64,000 nucleotides of DNA. Source: Ichthyophis bannanicus. Its lineage: Eukaryota > Chordata > Amphibia > Gymnophiona > Ichthyophiidae. The position numbers and the translations under genes are program-made. Shown here one piece after another: positions 9,861-21,181 of the stretch. The notes under the pieces are model-generated. The model was given only the letters and a program-made list of their open reading frames with translations. It ran no database searches and had not been told where the DNA came from. How positions within the stretch are numbered: position 1 is the stretch's first letter; each line of letters opens with the position of its first letter. The stretch lies in contig CM066033.1 of assembly GCA_033557465.1 (NCBI GenBank), positions 383,849,289 to 383,913,288 of the forward strand, in the 5' to 3' direction.

Positions 9861-10258
9861 AGATAAAATTCAAAAGACTGAAATAATCTTATCTTTACTG
9901 ATATTGTGACTCTCTATGCCTGCCTGCTACCTTGTTTGGAAGGAGGTCTTTGCCAGAAGAAATTCCAGTGCTTTACATAAGGACTTTAAGGACTGAAAAT
10001 AATGTATACCTTCTTTTCTTTCTGCTGTTTGCATTATTTGTTGTTATATTTCTTGTATGGTTGGTTAGGTTATAAGCCCTTTAGATTGATGTTTACTTAT
10101 ATTTTCTGCATTGCCTTCCTGCCCTTGAGAAGCCCTGGCTATATCGCATTACAGGGGAGCCAGGCTTAGGGGAAGGATCACTGCCTGTGTCATACATATA
10201 AGGATTACTCAGACTATCCCTCCAATCTGATGAAAGTTAATACCGGCTTTCTGCTTCT

Positions 10259-10623
10259 TTATGTCCAAAGCCAGAGCTGATAGGTACTCTTAGACTTACT
10301 TCTCGTAATGCTTCTGTTTGTAGAACAGCTGATTCTGTTTGTGGTAAGAGTATGATTCAGGCTCTGAAGGATAAGCAACCCTTGCTGAACAAGAACTTGG
10401 TGGGTCACATAGGCTGCAAGGTGCCCAAAAACCAAAACACTGTTGCCACCCCAACCTTTGACCCTGAAGTCATTGATCACTTTGGTCATTGGGAACAAAA
10501 CTTACATGTAAAATTACTTAAAGATGCTGCCTTAAGGACAAGCCAAGATTGTTACATCTGTTCTCATGTTCCTTCACATTATTGAAGTGGTGTCCCCTTA
10601 ATAAGCATAGAGGTTGCTTACTC
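10259..10623 (+). pseudogene. ERV1 envelope surface subunit, N-terminal fragment
   Basis: An open frame (10352-10585) ends in a D-C-Y-I-C-S-H stretch that resembles the conserved S-D-C-W-I-C motif of gamma-type surface subunits. The frame is broken upstream and stops at 10585; ERV2 then interrupts the gene at 10624. Envelope sequence resumes at 16288. The 9861-10258 stretch before it is non-coding or too decayed to read. Confidence 0.55.
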
Positions 10624-11330
10624 TGAAGGGATAATTTGGCTCAGGTCTGTTTTATATGGCTGCTTTTCTATGACTGCACCCTTGCCTGGTGAAACTACAC
10701 AGCTACATATGGATGGCACAGAAGAAACAGCATGTGGGCTACAAGAGAGAGTATATGTGGCCTACTATGAAAGAGTCTGGTTAACCATACTTTGTGCAGA
10801 AGTGTGCAGAGTCTTTTGGGCCTAGCAAGAGAAAATACAGGCCACGCTAGAAACAAAGACCTTTAACACACATACTCTCAGCCTTGAAGATTACAAATTG
10901 TGCCAAGACATGGAAAACATGTACAGAGCACAGGAAGGAGGCAGTGGGCTGTGGAAGGCAGCAAAAGATAAGCAGACCTTGAAAAACAGCAGCTGCGAGA
11001 CCTGATGAACATGGGAGGGGTCCTAGAGGGAGAACTTTGGAGAAAGCTGAAAATGACATAAGAAGTTATGCAGAACTTTCTGGAACTTTGGGACAGAAAG
11101 GTATATAAGAAAGCAACTATAGAACTTTTTTGGGCAATCTGCTCTCTAAGAGAGGAGAGGAGAGGAGGTTGTCTGCCACCTTTCAGACAGACGCTTGCTA
11201 TCTGCATTTGCAATTTGTTTTGCTTTGGTATACTGAATAAAGAGCTTTTGTAGCTAAGCAATTGTTGTCTGAGCAATTTGTTGGTAATTGGTAATATTTG
11301 GGGAACTTTTGTGGGGAAACCAGGCCCACA
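10624..11330 (+). repeat. ERV2 5' LTR
   Basis: Begins TGAAGGGATA and ends CCCACA; 707 bp. A TATA-like tatataag is at about 11101-11108 and a polyadenylation signal aataaa at about 11236-11241. The right LTR is the same apart from small indels and substitutions. Confidence 0.9.
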
Positions 11331-11353
11331 ATTTGTGCCGAAACCCGGGATCC
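11331..11353 (+). promoter_or_regulatory. ERV2 primer binding site, tRNA-Phe type
   Basis: Directly after the LTR the sequence TTGTGCCGAAACCCGGGATC complements the 3' end of vertebrate tRNA-Phe with one mismatch in the TGG start. Gamma-like retroviruses with a Phe primer are known as the ERV-F type; the mismatch is probably mutation. Confidence 0.75.
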
Positions 11354-12135
11354 TGGGGTTCTCGGGACCCCTAAATTGAGTGTAGCCACTCCTAAATTCA
11401 GCCAAATTGCCCAAGGATTCCTCTGACTGCGTTTTTGGCTGCGTTTTTGTCAAAGAGGATACCTCCTGTTTTAAAAGACAAAATAGGAGATGAGGATACC
11501 ATCCTAATAGAGGATGAGGATACCTTCTGCTGGTCCAGAAGATGAGGATACCTCCTGCCGGTCCAGGAGACGAGGATACCGTCCTAAGTGACGATGAGGA
11601 TATCCTAGGAAGACTCCAGTGGTGAGTATTGTGTTTCCTGTCTACCCCCAAGGACAGAAGACTTACCCGGTTTAACTAGTGGGTGAGAAGTGAATTCACA
11701 CCGGTATATGCATTTTATGTAAGCTATGTTCTGTTATGTAGAAAATATTAGAGTGTTTGTGTTTTGGATCCAGTTGTAAATATTAGGGAAAGGAAGTTTT
11801 TTGTCCAGACATTAGGTCTTTATATCTCCAGGATTGACTGTGTATGTGTGAGACGTACAATTGCGTACGAAGCGAGTGTGGAGTCCTGATCTGCGGTTCC
11901 GTACTCTCGCGAAAGGGACGGCCGGAGACGGACAAAGCGCAAGGACAGCGTGCTTGTATGAGTCCTGGATTTTGTACCTTCAGCCCTCTGTAGATAAAGA
12001 GGTTCAGTAAAAAGCAAAGTTACCAGCCCCTCTGCAGATAAAGAAGTTCGATTTCACATCGGTAAAAGGCGAAATTATTAAGCAGGATCATTCCTGAAAT
12101 TAAGGTGTCCCCAAACAGTGAAAACACCAGGTTTA
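11354..12135 (+). other. ERV2 leader with small tandem repeats and conserved leader block
   Basis: Imperfect repeats of a gatgaggatacc-containing unit occupy about 11455-11605. A block at about 11839-11933 resembles a block in the ERV3 leader (18509-18602), including atctgcggttccg and cggccggaga. This position suits a packaging signal. No gag start is recognisable. Confidence 0.5.
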
Positions 12136-13037
12136 CATATTATAGGAAGAGGGACAGTTAAGGAGAATGTTTAAGAAAAAAAATCCAACGAGGGAATTGA
12201 TAATAAGAAAGGAGTTGAGCCCTGCCCTTCCCCTATAGATTGCCTCATTAAACAAAACCCCCTATTGGAATCCACAATAAAAGATTGTTCTAAAAAAATA
12301 GGAGAAATGAGCGAAAAAGGATCTTACTCTCGACTGGCCAGCGGGAGGATTATTCGACCCGCTCATTTTAGCAAAAATTAGGGACCTGATTTCATTCTAT
12401 GTGTAATGTATTTTTAGTTATAATTGTTGTGAATGAATGGGAAGATCTTCCATGCTTTGATGTATTTAGATATTTGATAAATTGTGTGGATTTGTGTGAT
12501 GTGACAAAGGTTAAGAAAAAATTAAATGTTTAAAGGAAGGATAGAAGTTAGTAACTTAACTGGAAAAACAAGACAAAACAAAATTGAATTGCTTGCCAAG
12601 TTATGTCAAGCAAGTTTGTTTACTTAAAGGAAGAAAGTGAATGATACAACTCCATTTAAACAAGCGAATTAACTAATTAAAACAATATTACAAGCTACTT
12701 ATAGCAGAACTGTTAAACTGCCAATAGAATGGTTATTGTCTTGTGGTAATGTCACATACATATATTCCAGGAAAATTTGAAATATAAGTACCATAACAGC
12801 TATGATACCTGCAGATTGTGATTCAAAAGTTACTTTGCTTTCTAAAGCAGAATATACCAGTGCAGTCGTTTCCCTTCTGGGAGTGCCTGGTTTAGCCCTG
12901 TATAACACTCGTACAATTAATGCTTTCTCAATTTGATTTCATGGTCCCTGGAACTGAACTGCCTAGAGTTCTTTATTAAAGTTGAACGAAACAAACAAAC
13001 AAAAAAGATAGAAAATTAAGGAAACTACTTCCATTTT
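12136..13037. other. ERV2 internal stretch, no gene recognised
   Basis: AT-rich sequence with no frame of useful length resembling gag, protease or RT. It may be decayed gag-pol or foreign sequence; I see nothing that decides. Confidence 0.4.
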
Positions 13038-13385
13038 TCCTTTGACCTTCAAAGTAGAGGTTAAGAGCCCTGACAGAACAATGGGGCATTCTGAGCCAGT
13101 AGTTACCAGATTGCAACTTGAAAATGATTTAAATCCTGAGTGAATAAGAAGTTAATCATGCTTGATTTTATCTCTGGTATATATATATATTTGAATTTGA
13201 CTGCATATGCTATCGAGCACAATTAAAATTTAAAATGTGCTTTCTCTTGTTCAGCTGCATGGTAATTTACAGTTGCTTTGAAGAACAGAAAAGAAACCTA
13301 CTGGTTACTTTGCTATCTGTGTTTAAGATAACATCAAGGTTGGCTGTAACTCTGAGTAATTTGCTTTAGAATAACTTGAAAGGGG
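13038..13385. repeat. Copy of the repeat at 8025-8745
   Basis: Collinear match with 8060-8690 (tttgaccttcaaagtag..., then ctatctgtgtttaagataacatc), about 350 bp here. It lies upstream of the integrase end in ERV2, as the other copy lies upstream of the integrase core in ERV1. Confidence 0.5.
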
Positions 13386-13529
13386 AGTGTTTGCATTCCA
13401 GATATCCACCAACCTTTTCATAAAAAAGTATCAGTTTTATGTTATTTGAATGCCTGTTTTTTGAACTGTAAGATTTAAGGGCTCTGGATCGCAAGAGCTT
13501 GCTGATCGTGTAAGCGACCGCACAGTCTG

Positions 13530-13735
13530 TATCCAGTTCACCTTTGTCACCTTGTTTTCCCATAGGGACCACTGTTTATAAAAGAAATTGTGTTCGTGTA
13601 TCCTGGGACTGTCTTACTTTTTCAGGACATCACGTTGTTACTGCTGCTTCCCCTTTTGCCGCCCGACTGAATGATACTGACACTTGGATACACGTCAGCC
13701 ATTTGAAAGCAGCTCCAGCTGTTTCCTCTGATCAA
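13530..13735 (+). pseudogene. ERV2 integrase C-terminal end
   Basis: A frame here reads the terminal integrase motif T-W-I-H-V-S-H-L-K (about 13682-13710), a hallmark of gammaretroviral integrase ends, after a degraded SH3-like stretch. The rest of pol is missing. The env start lies less than 100 bp further on. Confidence 0.6.
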
Positions 13736-13799
13736 TCATCCCTCTCCCTCCACAGAGCCAATATATCCTTATCCACAGGCAGATTAGCTACTGCTTAGG

Positions 13800-15549
13800 A
13801 TGATTGCTGCCAAACCCGCTCCATGGGCACCTTTGTGTATTCTTCTGGGAATTTCAGTCGTTATCATCCTCCTGATTGAGTGTCTACACCCGGGTGGACG
13901 ACTGGCCTTGTTCCTCCAGGCACAGAACCAGATTAACCAGACGATATCTCGTGTGCCCCGAGCTTTACCTGGAGGCTCTCTGAACTCGTGGAAGCAATCA
14001 GTATTACACATTGTTTCCCTGATGAACATTTCAGACTGCATTATCTGTACCCCTTTACCAAAGGGTGTATCATATGCTCCAGTACATGTTTCAAAGGTTC
14101 CCTTAAATGAGTATGCAGGACAGCTTGCTTGTGTAGATAATAATAATTTTTCTGCCAGTTGTTATGAAGCTTTTAATTGTTCCCAGACGTGGCATACGAT
14201 GAATATGATACATGACCCTTTGCGTGTATATGCTGACCCGAATATGATATTTGATCTATGTTTGATAAAAATGTATCTATTGCTTTTTCACACAGGTGCA
14301 ACCTATCGTATAATGTAGTTAATGGGTCCTTTCATTTTTCTAGTAATTCAGTTATGATAAAGTGGTATAATCAAACCGGTAAAATGGACCTTTCCAAGTT
14401 GCAAAATGATTGGGGAAATATTACGGAGAGCCCACTAGTGCTAAATGGATCTGACTTCCGCTGGTATGTGGGGGGTTGGTCCCATTTACCACAACGGTTT
14501 AGCTGTGCTGACAACGGGTTCTCAGAATGAATCTCCATATACTTCATGCTATCTCCCGATGTCCAGTTTAAGGAGAGTTCTTACCTCATCTACCACGGGA
14601 AAATCTTCTGTTAAGTGGTTTGATGGACATAATATGAGTCGCATATGGACACCTGCCACAGACCTCTTTGCTGTGGGGGGGTCATTATTGGTTGTGTGGG
14701 GAAATCCTGTAGCAGGTAGTCAACCTCTCCCTCTTACCCTGTGCTTTAGTTAAAGTTTCTTTTTATTCTGCCCTAATTCCTCTGAATGTTACTCACCCTT
14801 CTCCCCATTTGCGTATGGCCCGTGCAAAACGGAGCATATCCTTAGGAGCAAGCCCATGGGGTGCTGAAACTGCAGAAGATGAGGCCATCCAGGCCTCCTA
14901 TGAATATATTAATACTACTTATCCGCTTACCAAGAACCACTTAGATGCCCTTAGTTGGACTGCTTGGATCCCGTTTGCTACCCCTGCCCTTACAGCTGAG
15001 CTTGGCATGGCCATTCGCCGACTACAATGCTTATTGCATATCCAAATGAAAGCTGTTACTGAATCTATCTCATGCCTTGCTGAATCCTTAGAACAGAACA
15101 TACAGATGACTTTGCAGAATAGCAGAGCTTTGGATCTATTATTAGCTGCAGAAGGCGGAGCTTGTGAGTTTATCAATGAAACCAATTGTTGCACAGTAAT
15201 TGCTAATCATACAGTGTTTGTTCTAAAAGCAATGGAACAAATTAGGCGCCTGTCTGAATTACATATTGATGATTTTAAGGGTGGACTTCAGCTTGACAAT
15301 ATTTGGGGTGGTATTGCTTCATGGTTTGCTAGTTTAGGAGTAGGACTTAAAGCCTTCTTTATTACGCTTTTAAGTATAGCCTGTTTTGCAATCATTGCCT
15401 GTTGTGTATTATCCATTTTGCTTGCCTGCTGTAAACGAATGATACTGCAAAGCACTAAAACCATGTACATTGTATCTCTGGAGCAGTATGAGAAGTTGCC
15501 TCTTGATGACCCCTCTCTGTCTCAAATGGTTGTTGTCCATGCCCCTTAG
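13800..15549 (+). pseudogene. ERV2 envelope glycoprotein (surface and transmembrane subunits)
   Basis: The first frame starts at ATG 13800 with a hydrophobic signal-like segment and runs to 14318; it contains a S-D-C-x-I-C-T motif (about 14031-14052) and several Asn glycosylation sites. Frameshifts near 14300 and 14500 break the surface part, which continues in 14258-14530 and 14445-14753. A furin-like R-A-K-R site is at 14821-14832. The transmembrane part (14809-15549) is open to its stop: heptad region, immunosuppressive-domain-like stretch followed by C-X7-CC (about 15161-15193), a membrane anchor (about 15340-15430) and a cytoplasmic tail. As it stands it cannot give a full envelope protein, but the transmembrane part alone is uninterrupted. 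Confidence 0.85.
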
Positions 15550-15574
15550 TGGGATTACCTTTGCTTCCCTCCTG

Positions 15575-15595
15575 AGAAAAAGAAAAAATGGGGAA
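15575..15595 (+). promoter_or_regulatory. ERV2 polypurine tract
   Basis: A purine run (gagaaaaagaaaaaatgggga) directly precedes the 3' LTR at 15596. Confidence 0.7.
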
Positions 15596-16287
15596 TGAAG
15601 GGATAATTTGGCTCAGGTCTGTTTTATATGGCTGCTTTTCTATGACTGCACCCTTGCCCGGTGAAACTACACAGCTACATATGGATGGCACAGAAGAAAC
15701 AGCATGTGGGCTACAAGAGAGAGTATATGCGGCCTACTATGAAAGAGTCTGGGTAACCATACTTTTTGCAGAGGTGTGCAGTGTCTTTTGGGCCTAGCAA
15801 GAGAAAATATAGGCCACGCTGGAAACAAAGACCTTTAACACACATACTCTCAGCCTTGAAGATTACAAATTGTGCCAAGACATGGAAAACGTACAGAGCA
15901 CAGGAAGGAGGCAGTGGGCTATGGAAGGCAGCAATAGATAAGCAGACCTTGAAAAACAGCAGCTGCGAGACCTGATGAACATGGGAGGGGTCCTAGAGGG
16001 AGAACTTTGGAGAAAGCTGCAAATGACATAAGAATATGCAGAACCTTCTGGAACTTTGGGACAGAAAGGTATATAAGAAAGCAACTATAGAATCTTTTTG
16101 GGCAATCTGCTCTCTAACTCTAACAGAGAGGAGGTTGCCTGCCACCTTTCAGACAGATGCTTGCTATCTGCATTTGCAATTTGTTTTGACTGAATAAAGA
16201 GCTTTTGTAGCTAAGCAAGTGTTGTCTGAGCAATTTGTTGGTAATTGGTAATATTTGGGGAACTTTTGTGGAGGAACCAGGCCCACA
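15596..16287 (+). repeat. ERV2 3' LTR
   Basis: 692 bp, matching 10624-11330. It has tatataag at about 16070-16077 and aataaa at about 16194-16199. It is followed by the target duplication actc. Confidence 0.9.
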
Positions 16288-17330
16288 ACTCTGATTATAA
16301 TGTCACTAGCTTCACCTATTTCTTCTACCTTCATTTCACTTACAAATTTAGGCCACTGGACTGTTTGCTTCCAGAGAGATGGAAAAGGCCATAACTTAGG
16401 GAGAAGTGTCTGTCTGTACAGAATCATATATCAAAGTACCATCAACTCTAGGACCCTCCAACACTCTTTTAGCCTTTATGATGCAATATTTCCTCTTGCT
16501 ACCTTTTCCCTCTACTTATAGGTAGACTGGCTTCCTGGAGACCTCTTCCAGGAACTTACAGAATATGTGGATTCAGGGCCTTCTCTATATTTTCAAAAGG
16601 GAGGACAAGGTACTTGTTTTATTGGCCTTGTGGTCCCTGGAGTGAGAATCACCCCTAAACTCTCTGAGGGATGGTTAACAAACCGGAGATCTCCATCTCC
16701 TAAAGAAGGCCATAATAAAGCCTTAGATAACATAGTGACCCAGTATGATAGGGATTCAGTAGGGAAATGAATCATGCCCAGTGTTTTCTTCAGTGTAGGT
16801 GTTATGATGAATCATGGAGACATATGTACTCTTGCTTCTGTTTTATCTGGTTTCCTGAATGAAATTGCAGGTGCTTTTGAAAATGTTGAGGAGGAATTGG
16901 GTCAGTAGAGAAATCTTGCACTATAGAATTGATGGGCCCTTGATTATCTCCTTGCTGCCCAGGGGGACGTGTGCCATCTCATCGGAACAACCTACCATAT
17001 AAATGTCATGCAAGACTTGTAGAAACCCCTCCAAGATATTATTAGGGATAAGACTGGCTTAGGAAACATTGCTGAGTAGTTTAGAAGCTAAGGTTGGCTA
17101 CAACAACTTGTGTTCTATTTCATAAGTGTTGCTCTTCTAGTCTCTGTCTGTTGTTGCATTCAGTGTCTCACAGGTTTGGTGCAGACTTTCAAAGACAGCT
17201 TTCCATTTACAAATGAATGCTAATCTCCTTATCTCTGAAATTCCCCTAATAGAGTCTCAAGTATGCTTCAAGCATCAGAGACATAATCAGACATGCTCCC
17301 CACTCTGTCTCAAGGACCCCCCTGCCTGCA
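16288..17330 (+). pseudogene. ERV1 envelope, remaining surface and transmembrane parts
   Basis: Env sequence resumes after ERV2. Open pieces (16255-16521, 16567-16770) and later frames contain a hydrophobic fusion-peptide-like stretch (about 16780-16830), an immunosuppressive-domain-like region (about 16930-17000) and a hydrophobic anchor (about 17100-17170). Several stops and frameshifts are present. The protein differs clearly from the envelopes of ERV2 and ERV3. It is long dead. Confidence 0.55.
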
Positions 17331-17417
17331 CAATGGCCAAGAAGAACCTGAGCAGAGGGAAGCAGGAGCAAAAGGTGTGATTGCCTCCTTATACAAGAAG
17401 GCATTCAAAGGGGGGAA

Positions 17418-18045
17418 TGAGATGGGAAAGGGGATAGCATGCCAGAATAAAATAAATGGTATGCTGAAATAAACAGACATTAAACTTTAGACAGGAGCTT
17501 CAGCACAAGAACACCGCCTGGCTAAAACAGATAAACTATCTTTACAACCAAGCTGACAAAGTAACGGGAGGGGGGAGGTAGAGAGATGCTTTTGCTAGGT
17601 TGTCTTCTCGTGCACACACACACACAAAGTAGTAGGGCCTCTTACAGCTTAGCCACAAATGCCCTAGACTGCAGGGAGAGATAAGGTAGCCACCCCTCAA
17701 CTGACCAATCAGGGACTCTTAGCAGTTAGGTAATCTCCAGATATGCTACCTAGATAATTCTGTAAAAGAAGAAGCAAGGGGGCCCAGAGAATTCTTCCAA
17801 ATTGCTAGTCTGCTCTAACCCACGTGATAAATTGTTATGCTGACTGTATAAAGATCCAGCTTGAAGCCTGTGTGAGGGCTGGACTCCTTGATAGCTTACT
17901 ATGAGCCAGCCCTTGCTATAGCAGTGAATAAAAAGATATCTGCCTGGAAAATGTTTTTTTCTCTTGCCTTGCTTGCTCTTGTTCTCTCCTTACCAGGTGT
18001 CATCTGGACTGGACCGGGACCCCGCTAGATGCTCGTCCCGCGACA
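17418..18045 (+). repeat. ERV1 3' LTR
   Basis: A purine run aaaggggggaa (17407-17417) precedes TGAGATGGG, taken as the LTR start; a start at about 17440 is also possible. A TATA-like tataaag is at about 17846-17852 and aataaa at about 17926-17931. The LTR ends in CGACA at 18045, directly against ERV3 LTR sequence. The partner LTR is outside the window. Confidence 0.65.
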
Positions 18046-18215
18046 GACATGCTGGAAGAAGGCAAGGACATAGTGTACTATAAAAGAACCGTGAAACAGA
18101 GGATGAGTGTGAATGCTCAGTCAAGCATTTCATCCTTTCTTGCAAGAATGTAATTAAAGTAACTCTCTGCCTCACTGAGGAGTCTGTTATTGTGTAAAAA
18201 GTTATGCTTATTACA
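18046..18215 (+). repeat. ERV3 5' LTR, 3' portion
   Basis: Matches 47114-47285 nearly base for base, with TATA-like tataaaag at about 18079-18086 and the LTR end ttattaca at 18215. The upstream part was separated by insertion of ERV1 and lies outside the window. Confidence 0.85.
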
Positions 18216-18746
18216 GATTGGGGACTTGTCCAGGATTGTGTCATCGCTGGAGGAGACCACTGCCGCTGAGGACGAGGAGACGCGTCCCGTTGAATTCAAC
18301 GGCCTCGTGTATCAATGACGGGGGGCTCCCACAGTGTACTGACAGCAGAATCCCGAGATCATGAAGGAAAAATCAATACAGGCTCAGTGAAGCAGACCAG
18401 ATATTAAGCAGGTACAAATTTGTCAACCAGGTTAACTCCGTGCACGGTCCAAGGTAAGAAACAAGACTGTAAAGTATTGCCTTGGTGGTTGAGTATCGAG
18501 ACAGATTGTTGTGTGTATGAGACATGTCCTAGACACGAAGTGAGTGCGAAGTCTCAATCTGCGGTTCCGACACATCCGCGAGGAGTGCGGCCGGAGAGAG
18601 ACGAAATGAGAAGCACATTGGTGAAACAAGTCTCGATGGGATTAGGAATTCTAAAGGAAACTCAAGTAAGGATGGGGCCAGGAATAAAGAACCCGGGGAC
18701 ATTCCTCCAGACAGTCAATTAAGGAGGATGTTGAAGTAAATAGTAG
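18216..18746 (+). other. ERV3 primer binding site and leader
   Basis: Just after the LTR, ttggggacttgtccaggat resembles a tRNA-Pro primer site (TGGGGGCTCGTCC type) with several mismatches. The leader contains a block at 18509-18602 similar to the ERV2 leader block. No gag frame follows; a LINE interrupts at 18747. Confidence 0.55.
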
Positions 18747-18936
18747 GTTTTTTTTTAAATTGTTTATTTAGATTTTCTCAAATGCAAGAAAATATACAAA
18801 GAAAACTTCCACTCAATAAAATGATACATTCAAGAACAAATACCATATCCTTATACAATACACATCAAGGAGAGAAAACTACATTTACTCCCACAAAGGG
18901 AACAACATATAATAGAAGAAAATAAGAGTTAATTAA

Positions 18937-20245
18937 AACTCCAAATCAGGGAGCGAAGTACACAAGCCATCCCAAGCGCATACATACAACCAATCTGCAA
19001 TACCCCAAGCGCATACATACAACCAATCTGCAATATCTTTAAAAAATTCAAAATCTATTATCACATATACGCGGATGACATTATGCTGCACATCCCATTC
19101 ACAATCCCTACGATTCCCCTCCAACTCTTAACAGACTGCTTCAACGAATTAGCAACTTGGTTAGAAGAACACAATCTCTTTATTAACCACTCCAAAACTG
19201 ACATTCTAATTGTAACAAAGAACAAATCCTTTACCCCCCCCCCACCCACATTACACTTCAGAATCATGACATCTACATAAAAAGCGAAATAAAATACCTA
19301 GGGGTGTTACTAGACACTCAACTCAGTATGAATACGCACATAAGAAACACTACAAAGAAAATTTACTTTAAACTCAAAGTTTTAAAACAACTACGCCCCC
19401 TAGTCCACCTGCAAGATTTCCTAAGCATCATTCAAGCCATTATCACCCCACATTTTGACTTCGCCAACCTCTCTTTACTAGGTACAACAAACCAAACATC
19501 AGAAGACTCCAACTGGCTCAAAATGCTGCTGCTAGAACTATAATGAAGGTTCACCCTTTCGAGCACATATCACCCTATCTAGCCAAACTACACTGGCTCC
19601 CCATTCAATGTAGAATAAACTATAAATTAATAATAACCACTTATAAAGCAATAAATAACACTGCCCCAGAAACCCTAAATAAACTAATCATTAAAGACAC
19701 ACCCCATAGTGCACAATGAAGAGGCAACGCCAATAAATTAAGAATTCCAAAAGAATTCACAAAGTCCAAAAAAACAACAAATAAAAAGGCATTCTCACAT
19801 GCAGCCCCCACGCTCTGGAACTCGCTACCTGATGAACTCAGAGCCTTAACCGACTTTAAAGATCTACGCAAAAACGTAAAAACTCATCTTTTTACCTCCT
19901 ACTACGGCACATTAGCTAACTCTCAACTTCAATATGAAAAGGGATAAACTATACAACACAAGTAGATCAACACCGCTGAGCCTAAAGACGATTTGACCTT
20001 AATACTGCCTATAATTCTTACACTGTTGAACTTCTCCTACAATATCTGTACATAGTTAATTGTACATAGTTCCAAAAAGTTTAAAAGTTAAAAGTTCAAA
20101 TGTTAATTGCACATAGTTCATGTTATCGTTCAATGTAAAAACAGTAATGCCTACCTGTTTACTCAATTGTTATATGTAAACTGCACCTGATCCTCGGAAG
20201 GTTGCGGTATATAAAAAATTTGTTAAATAAATAAAATAAATAAAA
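18937..20245 (+). mobile_element. L2-type LINE, 5' truncated, nested in the L1
   Basis: The RT palm reads Y-A-D-D-I (about 19069-19083) after a stretch matching the L2 copy at 28759-30474. The rest of RT and the C-terminus follow in broken frames (19083-19280, 19304-19543, and pieces to about 19920). It ends in repeated ATAAATAAA units at 20245, the usual L2 tail. A 32-bp direct duplication (cccaagcgcatacatacaac...) is at about 18974-19036. The left edge is uncertain. Confidence 0.75.
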
Positions 20246-20570
20246 TCCCACCTAAACACCCTCCTGTCTACCAACGCCCTCCTTATCAACAAGAAACTGA
20301 CATAATGAAGCCACATCAATATAAACATAATCATGACCTTCATAAGTTACCAAGCAGCGACAAGGGAACTTCAAAAAAAAGGAAGCCCCCAAGGCGATCA
20401 CTCTAGCTCTAAGCTCAAGAAACTGCTTCCGGCGAGCCTGAGTAACCTTGCCCACATCAGGAAAAACCTGCAGTTTATATCCGCAAAACAACATATCTTT
20501 GCACTTGAAATAAGCACAAATAATTCAGAATTTAAGTGATTCCGACCCGAAAGTCACCACCAAAGTAGAG
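20246..20570 (-). pseudogene. L1-like ORF1, C-terminal half
   Basis: An open frame 20494-20252 on the minus strand carries the C-terminal L1 ORF1 signature: FPDV, then QARRKQF, ALGASFFLKFPCRC, and a closing VYIDVASLCQFL stretch. It continues the ORF1 N-terminal half found on the other strand. It is cut by the L2 just before its expected end. Confidence 0.7.
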
Positions 20571-21066
20571 AGATCTGCTTTGCTGTGGGAGCTGCCGCGT
20601 TTTTTTCTGCACCGCGGAGCAAGTGGCTGGTTGGAGCCCAGTGCCTGCTGAATCACCCGCAGGCAGAGAGTGGCCGCCCTCGGGAGTGGAGGACCCCCCA
20701 CGAGCCCTACAAAGCCCAGCTGAGGTGAGGTCTGCCGATGAGAGATCTGCTTTGCTGTGGGAGCTGCTGCGTTTTTTTCTTCACCGTGGAGCAAGTGGCT
20801 GGTTGGAGCCCGGTGCCTGCTGAATCACGCGCAGGCAGAGAGTGGCTGCCCTCGGGAGTGGAGGACCCCCCACGAGCCCTACAAAACCCAGCTGAGGTGA
20901 GGTCTGCTGGTGAGAGATCTGCTTTGCTGTGGGAGCTGCCGCGGTTTTTTCTGCACCGCGGAGCAAGTGGCTGGTTGGAGCCCGGTGCCTGCTGAATCAC
21001 GCGCAGGCAGAGAGTGGCCGCCCTCGGGAGTGGAGGACCCCCCACGAGCCCTACAAAGCCCAGCTG
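20571..21066 (+). repeat. Tandem 172-bp monomers in L1 5' UTR
   Basis: Starts of the unit (agatctgctttgctgtggg) are at 20571, 20743 and 20915, exactly 172 bp apart; the third copy is partial and ends at about 21066. The units are GC-rich and highly similar. They lie just upstream of the ORF1 start at 21182, as promoter monomers do in mouse L1. Confidence 0.85.
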
Positions 21067-21181
21067 ATTTTCACACGGCTGCGTGTACGCGGCCTGCGGG
21101 TTCGCGTTCTAAGGGGTATTTTCTGCTCCTTATGTGCTCCTTTGGTGCTTCTTGGTGATCTAGAAGCACCAGCAGTTTGGC

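Larger units (their letters stand above)
10624..16287 (+). mobile_element. ERV2: provirus with two LTRs, internally deleted
   Basis: LTRs lie at 10624-11330 and 15596-16287. The target duplication actc is at 10620-10623 and 16288-16291. Internal parts: primer site, leader, a long stretch with no recognisable gag or pol, the end of integrase, and an envelope gene. The duplication shows that ERV2 inserted into ERV1 env as an independent event. Most of gag-pro-pol has been lost, so it is non-autonomous or dead. Confidence 0.9.
1..18045 (+). mobile_element. ERV1: degenerate gammaretrovirus-like provirus, 5' part outside window
   Basis: Pieces of protease, RT, RNase H, integrase, envelope and a 3' LTR occur in retroviral order on the plus strand, separated by later insertions (148-5965, 7846-8826, 10624-16287). 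The 3' LTR ends at 18045 directly against a segment that matches the LTR of ERV3, so ERV1 appears to have inserted into the ERV3 5' LTR. All reading frames carry stops or frameshifts. The integrase C-terminal part and the envelope cysteine motifs are of gamma/epsilon type; the exact class is inference. The left LTR and gag lie outside the window. Confidence 0.85.

Noticed and set aside
5966..18045. ERV1 and ERV2 as a tandem provirus sharing one LTR
   Set aside because: ERV2 has its own actc duplication at both ends and ERV1 envelope continues on its far side, so ERV2 is a separate insertion.
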